37,648 nt of DNA from DASPFV01 sp035620975 (lineage in GTDB: Bacteria > Acidobacteriota > Vicinamibacteria > Vicinamibacterales > 2-12-FULL-66-21). The first letter of the stretch is position 1. Each line of letters opens with the position of its first letter. Under the pieces are notes generated by a model that worked only from the letters and a program-made list of their open reading frames with translations, made no database searches and was not told where the DNA came from. The stretch covers positions 1 to 37,648 of the forward strand of contig DASPFV010000198.1 in the NCBI GenBank assembly GCA_035620975.1, written 5' to 3'. Positions 21,938-29,115 of the stretch are shown in pieces. The translations under genes were made by a program, and so were the position numbers.

Positions 21938-23917
21938 ATGTCGCTCCGAACGCGCCTGATTCTCGCATTCTTCCTGCTCTCCGTCGTGCCGCTCAGCGCC
22001 GTCACGCTCTTCTGGTACGTGTCGTCCGTCCAGGCCTTCGAGCGCGCCGCGCGTCGGGAGTCGATGCAGGCCGCGACCGACATGGGGCGGCGCATGGAGT
22101 TCATCGCGACCGATGTCGGCCGCAAGATGGACCGCCTCTTCGAGGTCGCCGGCATGCCCGAGGGCGAAGGCCCGGAGCCCGATGCGGTGCGGGCACGGAT
22201 CGCGCCGATGCTGGGAGAGACGGCGGCGCTGGTCGAGCGCGTGGAGTTCCACCCGATGCCTCCGCCGCCAGGGGCGGCGCATCCGGAATCCCTCCCGCAC
22301 CGGCCCCCATTTCCGCCCCCATCCGCGCGCGAGCCGGGCGGCAGGGGCGGCGCGCCGCAGCCCCCCATCCCGCCGAAGCCGGTCGTCGTCGACGTGCCTG
22401 CCCTGATCGCCGAAGCCAAACGGGCGGCCCGCGCTGGAGCCGGGTCGGCCGGACTCGACATAGGCCCGCTCGTCGACGGGGCGCTCGACGCCAGCCTGCC
22501 GGCTATCGAAGCCGGTATCGCGGCGGCCGCCGAGGCCGTGGCGCGCGAGGCTGGGAAGTCGGCCGCGGCGGCGGAAAAACTGCAGCTCCAGTTGAGCGGC
22601 CGCGAGATCGAGATCGCCGTGAAGAAGGACGGCCGGGTGGTCGGGAAGGCGAACGCCGTGATGAACCTCGAGCGCACGCTCCATACCGTGCTCGCGTTCG
22701 CCCGCCGCGATCAGGGCGAGATCCCGTTCGCGATCGATCGGCAGGGAGCGGTCTACACGCCCGATCCGATCCATCGCTCGCAGCTCGCATCGCTCGGCAT
22801 CGCGAACGCGGCAAACGTCGCCGCCGAAGGCTCGCCGTATCGGGTCGGTGACTGGATGTTGGTCGCGCGCCGGGACGCCGGAGGGTTCGTATTCGGGATC
22901 GCGAGGCCGATCGGCGATTCGCTGCGCGAGATCCGGCGGATGTCCTGGAGGAATCTGTCGGTCGGGCTGGCAATGATCGCGCTCGCGTGCATCGGGATCG
23001 TACCCATCTCGCACAGGATGACGCAGCACGTCTCGTCGCTGAGCGCCGGGGTCCGCCAGCTCGCCGGGGGGGACTTCTCGGCCCGCGTGGCCGTGCGTTC
23101 GAGCGACGAGTTCGGCGCGCTCGCGACGGCGTTCAACCGGATGGCCGCCGATCTCGAGCGGCACCAGACCCTCCTCGTCGAGCAGGAGCGCCTCCGGCGC
23201 GAGCTGGAGCTCTCGCGGCAGATCCAGACCGAGATGCTGCCGCGCACGCCCCTCCGGCTCGGAGCGGCGGAGATCAAGGGCGTGTCGATTCCCGCGCGCG
23301 AGGTCGGGGGAGATTTCTTCAACTACTTCGCGCTGCCGGACGGCCGGCTGGCGCTGCTCGTCGGCGACGTCTCGGGCAAGGGCGTCGGCGCCGCGCTGCT
23401 CATGGCGAACGTCCAGGCCACGCTGCGGGCGCGCATGCCGCTCGAGACCGACCTGGCCCGCCTGGCCGATGCCCTGGATGCCGAGATCGACGCGAACACG
23501 CCGCGCGGCGTGTACCTGACGCTCTTTCTCGGGATCCTCGATGTCGACCGGGGCATGCTCCGGTACGTCAACGCCGGGCACAATCCGCAGTTCCTGCTGC
23601 GCGCCCGGGGCGGCATCCTGCCTCTCTCGACGACCGGCATGCCGATTGCGCTGTATCCCGGCCACGGGTATGCCGAGTCCGAAGTCGCCATCGAAGCCGG
23701 CGACCTGCTCTTCTTCTACACGGACGGCCTGGTCGAGGCGGAGAACGAGACCGGCGAAATGTTCGGTGCCGATCGGCTCCAGGCGCTCCTGGCCGATGAA
23801 CACGAACAGCACATCGATACCGTGCTGGAACGGGCCGAAGGAGCCATCCGCACCTTCCGCGGGCGCGCCGAGCCGTTCGACGACGCCACGCTGATGGCCC
23901 TGCGGATCAACAGGTAG
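21938..23917 (+). CDS. Membrane sensor with HAMP domain and SpoIIE/RsbU-type PP2C phosphatase
   Basis: The 659-residue inner-membrane signalling protein has a first helix near residues 7-27 (LILAFFLLSVVPLSAVTLFWY) and a periplasmic sensor region to about 340. That region contains a Pro-rich stretch (HPMPPPPGAAH, HRPPFPPPS) and an Ala-rich helix. A second helix follows (LSVGLAMIALACIGIVPIS), then a HAMP domain (LSAGVRQLAGGDFSARVAVRSSDEFGALATAFN in part) and a coiled-coil linker. The PP2C domain has motifs GGDFFNYF, VGDVSGKGVGAALLM, NAGHNPQFLL, FYTDGLVEA and DDATLMAL. It should dephosphorylate a STAS anti-anti-sigma protein, none of which is encoded nearby. A purine-rich GGGGGAGAGAAGG site precedes the ATG. 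Confidence 0.92.
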   Translation: MSLRTRLILAFFLLSVVPLSAVTLFWYVSSVQAFERAARRESMQAATDMGRRMEFIATDVGRKMDRLFEVAGMPEGEGPEPDAVRARIAPMLGETAALVERVEFHPMPPPPGAAHPESLPHRPPFPPPSAREPGGRGGAPQPPIPPKPVVVDVPALIAEAKRAARAGAGSAGLDIGPLVDGALDASLPAIEAGIAAAAEAVAREAGKSAAAAEKLQLQLSGREIEIAVKKDGRVVGKANAVMNLERTLHTVLAFARRDQGEIPFAIDRQGAVYTPDPIHRSQLASLGIANAANVAAEGSPYRVGDWMLVARRDAGGFVFGIARPIGDSLREIRRMSWRNLSVGLAMIALACIGIVPISHRMTQHVSSLSAGVRQLAGGDFSARVAVRSSDEFGALATAFNRMAADLERHQTLLVEQERLRRELELSRQIQTEMLPRTPLRLGAAEIKGVSIPAREVGGDFFNYFALPDGRLALLVGDVSGKGVGAALLMANVQATLRARMPLETDLARLADALDAEIDANTPRGVYLTLFLGILDVDRGMLRYVNAGHNPQFLLRARGGILPLSTTGMPIALYPGHGYAESEVAIEAGDLLFFYTDGLVEAENETGEMFGADRLQALLADEHEQHIDTVLERAEGAIRTFRGRAEPFDDATLMALRINR

Positions 23918-24022
23918 CGAGGCGAATCTCGCGCTCAGGAGGCCCCTGACGCGTGCCGGCGGCACGGCCAGAGGAGCCGCCGGAGTCTACAGTTCCACCG
24001 TCGGGGAGCCGAAACCCGCTAC

Positions 24023-24238
24023 GTGTTCTACTTCTTCGAGAAGGACCGGCATTTCATCCAGTGCGAAGTCCGGAACACGGCCGTCCCCGACACGTTCGCC
24101 ATCGTCCTGACGGAGCCCGATGGCCATGTCCGCACGCATTACGTCACCGGGTCGAACGACGTGCACCGCCGCTGGCGCGAGCTCGAGCTGGAGCTGATTG
24201 CCGCGGGCTGGTCCGGCCCCCACGGCCGGCACAGCTGA
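24023..24238 (+). CDS. Small conserved hypothetical protein
   Basis: The 71-residue protein (MFYFFEKDRHFIQCEVRNT... to RWRELELELIAAGWSGP) has an alternating pattern of beta strands and a C-terminal helix and no signal peptide. The VHRRWRELELELIAAGW end fits a short helix packing on a sheet. Coding character continues upstream of the GTG at 24023 in the same frame (FHRRGAETRYVFYFFE), so the real N-terminus may lie further up. No ATG, GTG or TTG exists there close to the coding-like stretch. It follows the phosphatase gene by about 100 bases. I recall similar acidobacterial short proteins but cannot name a family. Confidence 0.62.
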   Translation: MFYFFEKDRHFIQCEVRNTAVPDTFAIVLTEPDGHVRTHYVTGSNDVHRRWRELELELIAAGWSGPHGRHS

Positions 24239-24341
24239 TAGGCTCAGCGGCCGCTTCGCGCTCCTGCATGCGGCGGCACATCACCTCACGATTTCGCACC
24301 CGTCTTCCCACGCTGGCGCAGTTCTTCGCCCGGTCCCCAGC

Positions 24342-25808
24342 TCAGTAGTTGACTCTGACGCGGTACTTCAACGTCGCCGAGGCGTCGGCGGGCACCGGCA
24401 CCGAGAACTGCGCCGCCCACGCGGCGGTCTTCGTCCACTCGTGCGACGAGGACAGCATCCGCCACGTGCCGCCAATCGGCTCGTTCACCTCGACCGCCAC
24501 CGGGACCGACTTGTGGTTGCGCAGGACGATCTCGTACTCGACTTCGTGCACGCCCGTCGAGATCTTGCGGAAATCCGTCTGGTTGCGCTCGCACACGACG
24601 TCGAAGGCGTTTCCGATCTTGATGTTCAAGGTCTCGTCCTTGGGCGTGTGGCCGATCCGGTCCTCGCCGACGAAGTGGACGCCGCCTTTCGAATCACCCT
24701 GATAGACGCGCACCGTGCCGGCCGGCATCGGCAGGCCCAGCCCGCTCTTCTGCTCGTTCCGGAACTGGTAGAACACCTGCACGACGTCTTTCAGGGGCGC
24801 GCCCGGGTGCTGGAAGTTGTGGTAGTAGAACTGCTGCCCGCTGACCACGTACCGCTTGAGCATCGGCACGCCCGTCCCCGTCAGCATGCTGACCTGCTTC
24901 GTCTCGTTGTGGTTGATCGTCGTGCGCCGCCCGAGCGTGTAGAGGTGATACTCAGAGAACGCCTCCTGCTGCATCGGTTCCGGCGCGGCGGCTGCCCGCT
25001 CCGCCGCCATGTCCTGCCGGCGCATCAGGACCTGGCGCACCCGGTTGAGATCGCCTGCCACGAGCTGCAGCTTCGCGTTCCTGAACCCGGTTCCGCTTCC
25101 ATTGGTGAGAGTGACCCAGCCGTCGAGATCCGCCGCCTTGTCGTCGCGCGTGACGGTCAGCACGTAGTCGGCGTTCCACGCGAGCTTGCCGGCCAGATAG
25201 GAGGCTTCCACGCGGTGCTGCGCCGCGCCGCCGTTCTGCAGCGTCCAGATGAGCGTGGGACGGCTGTACAGGTTCCCCGGCAGCTCGGGGAAGCGGATGT
25301 GATCGGCATGCAGACCAGTCACGATTTCCTTTCCAATCTGCCAGACGGGCGCGTTGTTGTAGCTCAGGAGGAGCGCGCGCACCTCTTCCTGCCGCGTGCT
25401 GCCGTCCTCCTGCCGCGTGCGCACGAGCGTCACTTCGCGCCCCACGTACTTGCGCAGCAGCTTGTCGGGCTCGAGCAGGTCGTACTCGTAGTTCTGCTCC
25501 AGCACGCCGAGCGCCGACGGTTCCGTCAGCGAACGGAAGTGCACCGTGGCAGGATTGACGGTCGCCGCGATGTCCATGAACTGCAGATCGAAGCTGCCCG
25601 CAGGCAGCCGCAGGTTGCGCACGTCGCGCACGAGGGCGATGTCGGAGTTGTAGACCGTCAGCGACAGCTCCGCCTGATCGGTCACCGTCGTGGTGCGCTG
25701 TGGGGCCGGCGCGGCGCCCGCGACGGGGATGATCTCCGGAGTCGAACTGGGAACGGAAGCACCGGCCAGCGCCAGTGCGAGGATCCCGAGTGTCAGTCCT
25801 GCACGCAT
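24342..25808 (-). CDS. DUF4139 domain-containing exported protein
   Basis: The 488-residue protein has a signal peptide (LTLGILALALAGASVPS). An N-terminal segment starts LSLTVYNSDIALVRDVRNLRL, typical of this family, and leads into a large beta-rich region. DUF4139-type blocks include WTLQNGGAAQHRVEASYLAGKLAWNADYVL, WVTLTNGSGTGFRNAKLQLVAGDLNRV in part, PMPAGTVRVYQGD, and the end ASATLKYRVRVNY. The family is a tandem beta-sandwich of unknown function, probably periplasmic or surface. It lies 37 bases after the zinc-finger/BNR protein and on the same strand, so it is likely the output gene of the sigma/anti-sigma unit upstream. Confidence 0.88.
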   Translation of the reverse strand: MRAGLTLGILALALAGASVPSSTPEIIPVAGAAPAPQRTTTVTDQAELSLTVYNSDIALVRDVRNLRLPAGSFDLQFMDIAATVNPATVHFRSLTEPSALGVLEQNYEYDLLEPDKLLRKYVGREVTLVRTRQEDGSTRQEEVRALLLSYNNAPVWQIGKEIVTGLHADHIRFPELPGNLYSRPTLIWTLQNGGAAQHRVEASYLAGKLAWNADYVLTVTRDDKAADLDGWVTLTNGSGTGFRNAKLQLVAGDLNRVRQVLMRRQDMAAERAAAAPEPMQQEAFSEYHLYTLGRRTTINHNETKQVSMLTGTGVPMLKRYVVSGQQFYYHNFQHPGAPLKDVVQVFYQFRNEQKSGLGLPMPAGTVRVYQGDSKGGVHFVGEDRIGHTPKDETLNIKIGNAFDVVCERNQTDFRKISTGVHEVEYEIVLRNHKSVPVAVEVNEPIGGTWRMLSSSHEWTKTAAWAAQFSVPVPADASATLKYRVRVNY

Positions 25809-25845
25809 GAACGTCGCTCCTTTCGAAGGCGGGCGCGACTGCCCG

Positions 25846-26898
25846 CTATTCCTGGAACGAAGCGTCCGGCGTTTCTTGCAGGACCCAGCTCGCGCCGCCG
25901 TCGGTCGTGCGGTAAGCTGTCCCGGCTGAAGTCGTTACGACCGCGACCCGATCGTCACTGGCCGTAATGGCTACGAGATCCGCGGTGGCAGGGGCAACGA
26001 CCTGCCGCCACGTGCGGCCGTCGTTGGTGAGCAGGACGGTCCCCGCTTCCCCGGCCAGCCAGCACACCGATGCGGAGGGCGCCGAGCCGGCTGCAATCCG
26101 CGCGGCGGATCCGGTCTGCTGCGTCTCCCACGTGCCGCCGCCATCGACCGATCGCTCCACGACGGCTCCCCTTACGCGCCAGCGCACGGAGGGATCGGAC
26201 GAGACGACCACCAGTGACGCTTCCGTGGGCGCCCGCAGCTCCTGGCGGGCACCGGCGGCGAGGCGCGCACTCTCGGCCGCCGACTCGGCGACCGTCGGGG
26301 GCTCGGGACGCTCGACTGACCTGGCTCCGGCCTGGTCCATCCGGCTGGCGGCATCTGGCACCGGCGCCGGAGTCGCTGGCGCAGCCGCCTCGGGGGATCG
26401 TCCGGGAACCGATGCCTGGACACGATCCCGCCTGGATCGTTCCTCCTTGGCCTCCGGGATTCGGTCCGCCAGGCGGTCCTCAGGAGCAGGTGCAGCCTCC
26501 GCGGGCTTCTGCTGCGGGACCGGCTCGGCGGAAGGCGCCTGCAGGGCCGGGCGCTGCTCTCGGGGCTTGATGTCGACTCTCGGATCGACCGCCACCCAGA
26601 GCGCGACCGCCGCGCCGATCGCGGCAGCAGGGGCGAGCCATCGCACGGTCAGCGGGACGCGCCACCATGGATCGCGCGCCGGAGGCTCGGCCTGCGGCAT
26701 CGCCGCGAGCACGGCCAGGCACCGGCTGCAGTCAGCTGCATGGACCTCGGCTGCCGCGCGCTCGGCTGGCTGCAGCGTTCCCGCGCTCCACGCCGCCAGC
26801 GTCTCGGCATCCAGGCAGGCTGCCCCTTCAACCTTGCCTTGCCGCAGTACCCGCCCCGCGCTTCGTCCGACTGCCTCTTCCCTATCCATCGCCCTCAT
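25846..26898 (-). CDS. Zinc-finger anti-sigma-like membrane protein with BNR/YCF48-like C-terminal domain
   Basis: The 350-residue protein has an N-terminal zf-HC2 motif (CLDAETLAAWSAGTL ... HAADCSRC, the HxxxCxxC form). One membrane helix lies near 100-120 (VRWLAPAAAIGAAVALWVAV). A long Pro/Ala/Glu-rich linker follows. The C-terminal beta region has Asp-box repeats (RSVDGGGTWETQQTG, LLTNDGRTWRQVVAP, YRTTDGGASWVLQE), as in YCF48/BNR propeller blades. The topology is anti-sigma inside, propeller fragment outside. It overlaps the upstream sigma-like gene by 17 bases. Start is 26898 or the ATG at 26889; both keep the zinc finger. The outer propeller part is too short for a complete seven-blade domain. 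Confidence 0.82.
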   Translation of the reverse strand: MRAMDREEAVGRSAGRVLRQGKVEGAACLDAETLAAWSAGTLQPAERAAAEVHAADCSRCLAVLAAMPQAEPPARDPWWRVPLTVRWLAPAAAIGAAVALWVAVDPRVDIKPREQRPALQAPSAEPVPQQKPAEAAPAPEDRLADRIPEAKEERSRRDRVQASVPGRSPEAAAPATPAPVPDAASRMDQAGARSVERPEPPTVAESAAESARLAAGARQELRAPTEASLVVVSSDPSVRWRVRGAVVERSVDGGGTWETQQTGSAARIAAGSAPSASVCWLAGEAGTVLLTNDGRTWRQVVAPATADLVAITASDDRVAVVTTSAGTAYRTTDGGASWVLQETPDASFQE

Positions 26899-27784
26899 AC
26901 CTTGAACGTCCGACCTCGTCGTCCTTGCGCGTGGCTGCCCCGCCCAGCAGGACCTCGACGTCCAGCCCGGCAGGATCCTCGAGCAGCAGCTCGAATGCGC
27001 GGGCGACCTGAGCTTCGGCAAGGCCGCCGGCGGTCAGGGTGCGCTCGACCTCGGCGCGCAGCCCGCGGCGCGTGCGCGCGAGGTGACGTGAGACGGTTGC
27101 CTCGTGCTCGCCGATCAGGCGGCCGATCCGCGCGAGCGTGAGGCCCACAGCATGATAGCTGCGGAGGCGCAGCCGATCGCGGGAGGCCAGCCGCTCGATC
27201 GCGGCCTTCAACGCCGTCTCGGCGAGGCCGCGGAGCCGCCGGTCATCCGGGTCGCACGAGGGGCTCGGAGGCGCGACGACTGCATCTTCGTCCTCGGGCA
27301 GCGACTCGGTGCGCCGCCGGCTCCGGACGAGATCGACATGACGCTGGGCGAGCACGGCACGGAGCCACGTGCCGAGGCTGCTCCGCCCGTGGAAATACCG
27401 GAAGAGGGAGTGGCGCCGGCCGTCGGTGTCCCGCAGCCCGTAGAGATCGGCGTACAGGGAATCGGCCAGCTCACGCGCGCCCCCGCCCGGCACGAGCGCG
27501 TCCGCAGCCCTGTAGAGCACGGGGCGGTGCTCGCGTACGAAGTGTTCCCACGCCCCTTCGTGCCCGAGCGCGCACGCGCAGGCGAGCGCGAGGTCGGCGG
27601 CGTGCAGCGACGACAGATACCGCTCGACCTCGCGAGTCGTCGGCCCGCGGCCAGCGAAGGCCTTGGCCACGCTCGCCTCGAGCGCGTCGGCGAAAGCCTG
27701 CTTCGGCAGATCCCACCGATCTGCGCCTGCCCCGCGCCACAGGCGCGCTACCGCCGAGGCATCCACCGGCTTCCAGTTCGACAC
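26882..27784 (-). CDS. Sigma-70 family (ECF-like) factor with extended N-terminus
   Basis: The 300-residue protein has a non-sigma N-terminal helical region of about 75 residues (PTTREVERYLSSLHAADLALACACALG). Region 2 is like WEHFVREHRPVLYRAADALV...ELADSLYADLYGL and SLFRYFHGRSSLGTWLRAVLAQRHVDLVRSRRR. Region 4 is LKAAIERLASRDRLRLRSYHAVGLTLARIGRLIGEHEATVSRHLARTRRGL in part. The last 60 residues extend past the helix-turn-helix. It is larger than ordinary ECF factors (about 170-200). The next gene encodes a zinc-finger membrane protein overlapping its stop, so the pair is a sigma/anti-sigma unit by arrangement. Confidence 0.8.
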   Translation of the reverse strand: MSNWKPVDASAVARLWRGAGADRWDLPKQAFADALEASVAKAFAGRGPTTREVERYLSSLHAADLALACACALGHEGAWEHFVREHRPVLYRAADALVPGGGARELADSLYADLYGLRDTDGRRHSLFRYFHGRSSLGTWLRAVLAQRHVDLVRSRRRTESLPEDEDAVVAPPSPSCDPDDRRLRGLAETALKAAIERLASRDRLRLRSYHAVGLTLARIGRLIGEHEATVSRHLARTRRGLRAEVERTLTAGGLAEAQVARAFELLLEDPAGLDVEVLLGGAATRKDDEVGRSRYEGDG

Positions 27785-27848
27785 GGGATGAGTCAGCTCC
27801 AGCCCGGGAAAGAGCGCCCGGCCGTCACTTCATCGTCGAGGCCGCCGG

Positions 27849-28328
27849 TCACCGACCGCTCCTTCGCCGGGGCCGCTGTTTTGCCGAGACCGAACGGATG
27901 ATCAGCCGGCCTCGGCCGTTCTGCCTGAACGGCGTCCTCGCCTTCGCGGCCGCCGCGTCCAGGAGCGCGCGGACCTGCGGCCGATCGAGCACGGCCGCCG
28001 AGTCCAGACGGATGAAGCGGGTCTGCCGGCCGGAGCCGAGCAGGATCTTGGCCGGGTCGGGAAGTGTCGCCCCGTGTATGAAGCACAACCCGACGCCGCT
28101 CGCCGCCGCCGTGAGCGACACGATCGCATCGGACGGCCGCTCGGTCGGCGAGTAGCCAATCACGAAGAAGTTGTAGTTGTCGTACACGAGCTCGTGCGCG
28201 GCGCGGAACCGCCGGCGCAGCGATCTCCGCACCGCGCGAATCAGCGATCGATGCGCGGGCTCGAACTTCGCGACGAAGCCCGCGAGCTGCTGCTCGGGAG
28301 TTTCCGGGAGCTTCGAGGCGCTCTTCAT
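27849..28328 (-). CDS. DUF1801 domain-containing protein (YdhG-like)
   Basis: The 159-residue soluble protein has the DUF1801 pattern: PEQQLAGFVAKFEPAHRSLIRAVRRSLRRRF, then YDNYNFFVIGYSPTERPSDAIVSLTAAASGVGLCFIHGA in part, DPAKILLGSGRQTRFIRLDS, and a C-terminal helix RPQVRALLDAAAAKARTPFRQ. Members are small alpha/beta proteins of unknown function, often single genes. The ATG at 28328 has an excellent GGAGGTGA site six bases upstream. It is divergent from the membrane protein/XRE pair, and 171 bases separate the starts. Confidence 0.86.
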   Translation of the reverse strand: MKSASKLPETPEQQLAGFVAKFEPAHRSLIRAVRRSLRRRFRAAHELVYDNYNFFVIGYSPTERPSDAIVSLTAAASGVGLCFIHGATLPDPAKILLGSGRQTRFIRLDSAAVLDRPQVRALLDAAAAKARTPFRQNGRGRLIIRSVSAKQRPRRRSGR

Positions 28329-28452
28329 CGGACATCACCTCCCGTGACACCCGCACGGGGAACCGGTCCTGTCGACGCGCGGTCCAGCCAAGTCAAAATG
28401 AGGATGATAGCCCTCCAGCCGCCAGCGGGCCGTGGTGGCTGCGGCAGGCATC

Positions 28453-28493
28453 TGTCAAGGGCACTTGACATCCTGTCAAGTCTACTTTACAGT
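28453..28493 (+). promoter_or_regulatory. Promoter with three alternating TGTCAAG half-sites (probable operator)
   Basis: TTGACA (28465-28470, perfect -35) and TACAGT (28488-28493, 4/6 of the -10) are 17 bases apart and lie just ahead of the start at 28500. Three 7-bp half-sites overlap the -35 region: TGTCAAG 28453-28459, its reverse complement CTTGACA 28464-28470, and TGTCAAG 28474-28480. They pair as CTTGACA-TCC-TGTCAAG and TGTCAAG-GGCA-CTTGACA. Binding there would block the polymerase, and the XRE protein encoded in the same operon is the obvious candidate. Confidence 0.68.
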
Positions 28494-28499
28494 GCCGGC

Positions 28500-28919
28500 A
28501 TGCATTCCGAAGCCGCTCCCGCGAAGCATCACCCGCAGGGCGCCTCTCTCTATCGGCTGTACGTCCTCGCCCTGGCAGCGGCCGTAGGCGGGAACCTCCT
28601 CATCCGGCTCGGGGACCGCGCTGGCTGGCCCTCGCAGGCCGGACAGGCACTCCTGGCCGTCCTCACCGCGCTGCCACTGTTCGCGGCTGCCGTGCTGTTC
28701 TGGCGGCTGCTCAGGCGCGACCTCGACGAGCTCCTCCAGCGCATCGTCCTCGAAGGGCTCGCGTTCGCCCTCGTGATCTGGGTCCCGCTGGCTGCGCTGT
28801 ACATCAATCTGCACACGGCCGGTGTGTGGACCCCGCGGCTCGATGCGCCGGACCTCGTGATGGCGCCGGCACTGCTGGCCGCAATCGGCATGGCCGTGGC
28901 CAGCCGGCGGTACTCGTGA
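28500..28919 (+). CDS. Four-helix membrane protein partnered with an XRE regulator
   Basis: The 139-residue protein has about four hydrophobic segments (LYVLALAAAVGGNLLI, LLAVLTALPLFAAAVLFW, LVIWVPLAALYINL, LVMAPALLAAIGMAVA). Between helices 2 and 3 lies a cytoplasmic stretch RRDLDELLQRIVLEGLAF. The helix-loop-DELxxRIxxE layout recurs in small membrane proteins encoded next to YozG-like XRE regulators (DUF2178-like); the match here is by arrangement rather than a confident family call. Its stop overlaps the regulator's GTG start. A leaderless or very short leader follows the promoter at 28465. Confidence 0.75.
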   Translation: MHSEAAPAKHHPQGASLYRLYVLALAAAVGGNLLIRLGDRAGWPSQAGQALLAVLTALPLFAAAVLFWRLLRRDLDELLQRIVLEGLAFALVIWVPLAALYINLHTAGVWTPRLDAPDLVMAPALLAAIGMAVASRRYS

Positions 28920-29110
28920 AGAACGTGCTCGCGGCGCTGCGGGGGGAGCGCGGCTGGTCGCAGGGCGACCTCGCGGATCGCCTCGGAGTGTCGCGGCAGA
29001 CCGTTAACGCGCTCGAGCGGGGCAAGTACGATCCCAGCCTGCCGCTGGCCTTCAGGATCGCGCGGTTGTTCCAGCGCCGGATCGAGGAAATCTTCGCGCT
29101 GGACGAGTAA
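28916..29110 (+). CDS. Small XRE-family helix-turn-helix regulator (YozG-like)
   Basis: The 64-residue protein consists of a single helix-turn-helix domain: LAALRGERGWSQGDLADRLGVSRQTVNALERGKYDPSLPLAFRIARLFQRRIEEIF in essence. The recognition helix is SRQTVNALERG. Such small regulators are common next to membrane-protein genes and are often autorepressors. The GTG at 28916 overlaps the stop of the membrane protein (GTGA). Its own operon promoter carries the TGTCAAG sites. The stop is five bases from the stop of the convergent gene at 29116. Confidence 0.92.
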   Translation: MKNVLAALRGERGWSQGDLADRLGVSRQTVNALERGKYDPSLPLAFRIARLFQRRIEEIFALDE

Positions 29111-29115
29111 GCACC

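Noticed and set aside
21776..23965. Minus-strand open frame of about 730 codons antisense to the HAMP-SpoIIE gene
   Set aside because: Shadow of a GC-rich gene; no motif or ribosome site.
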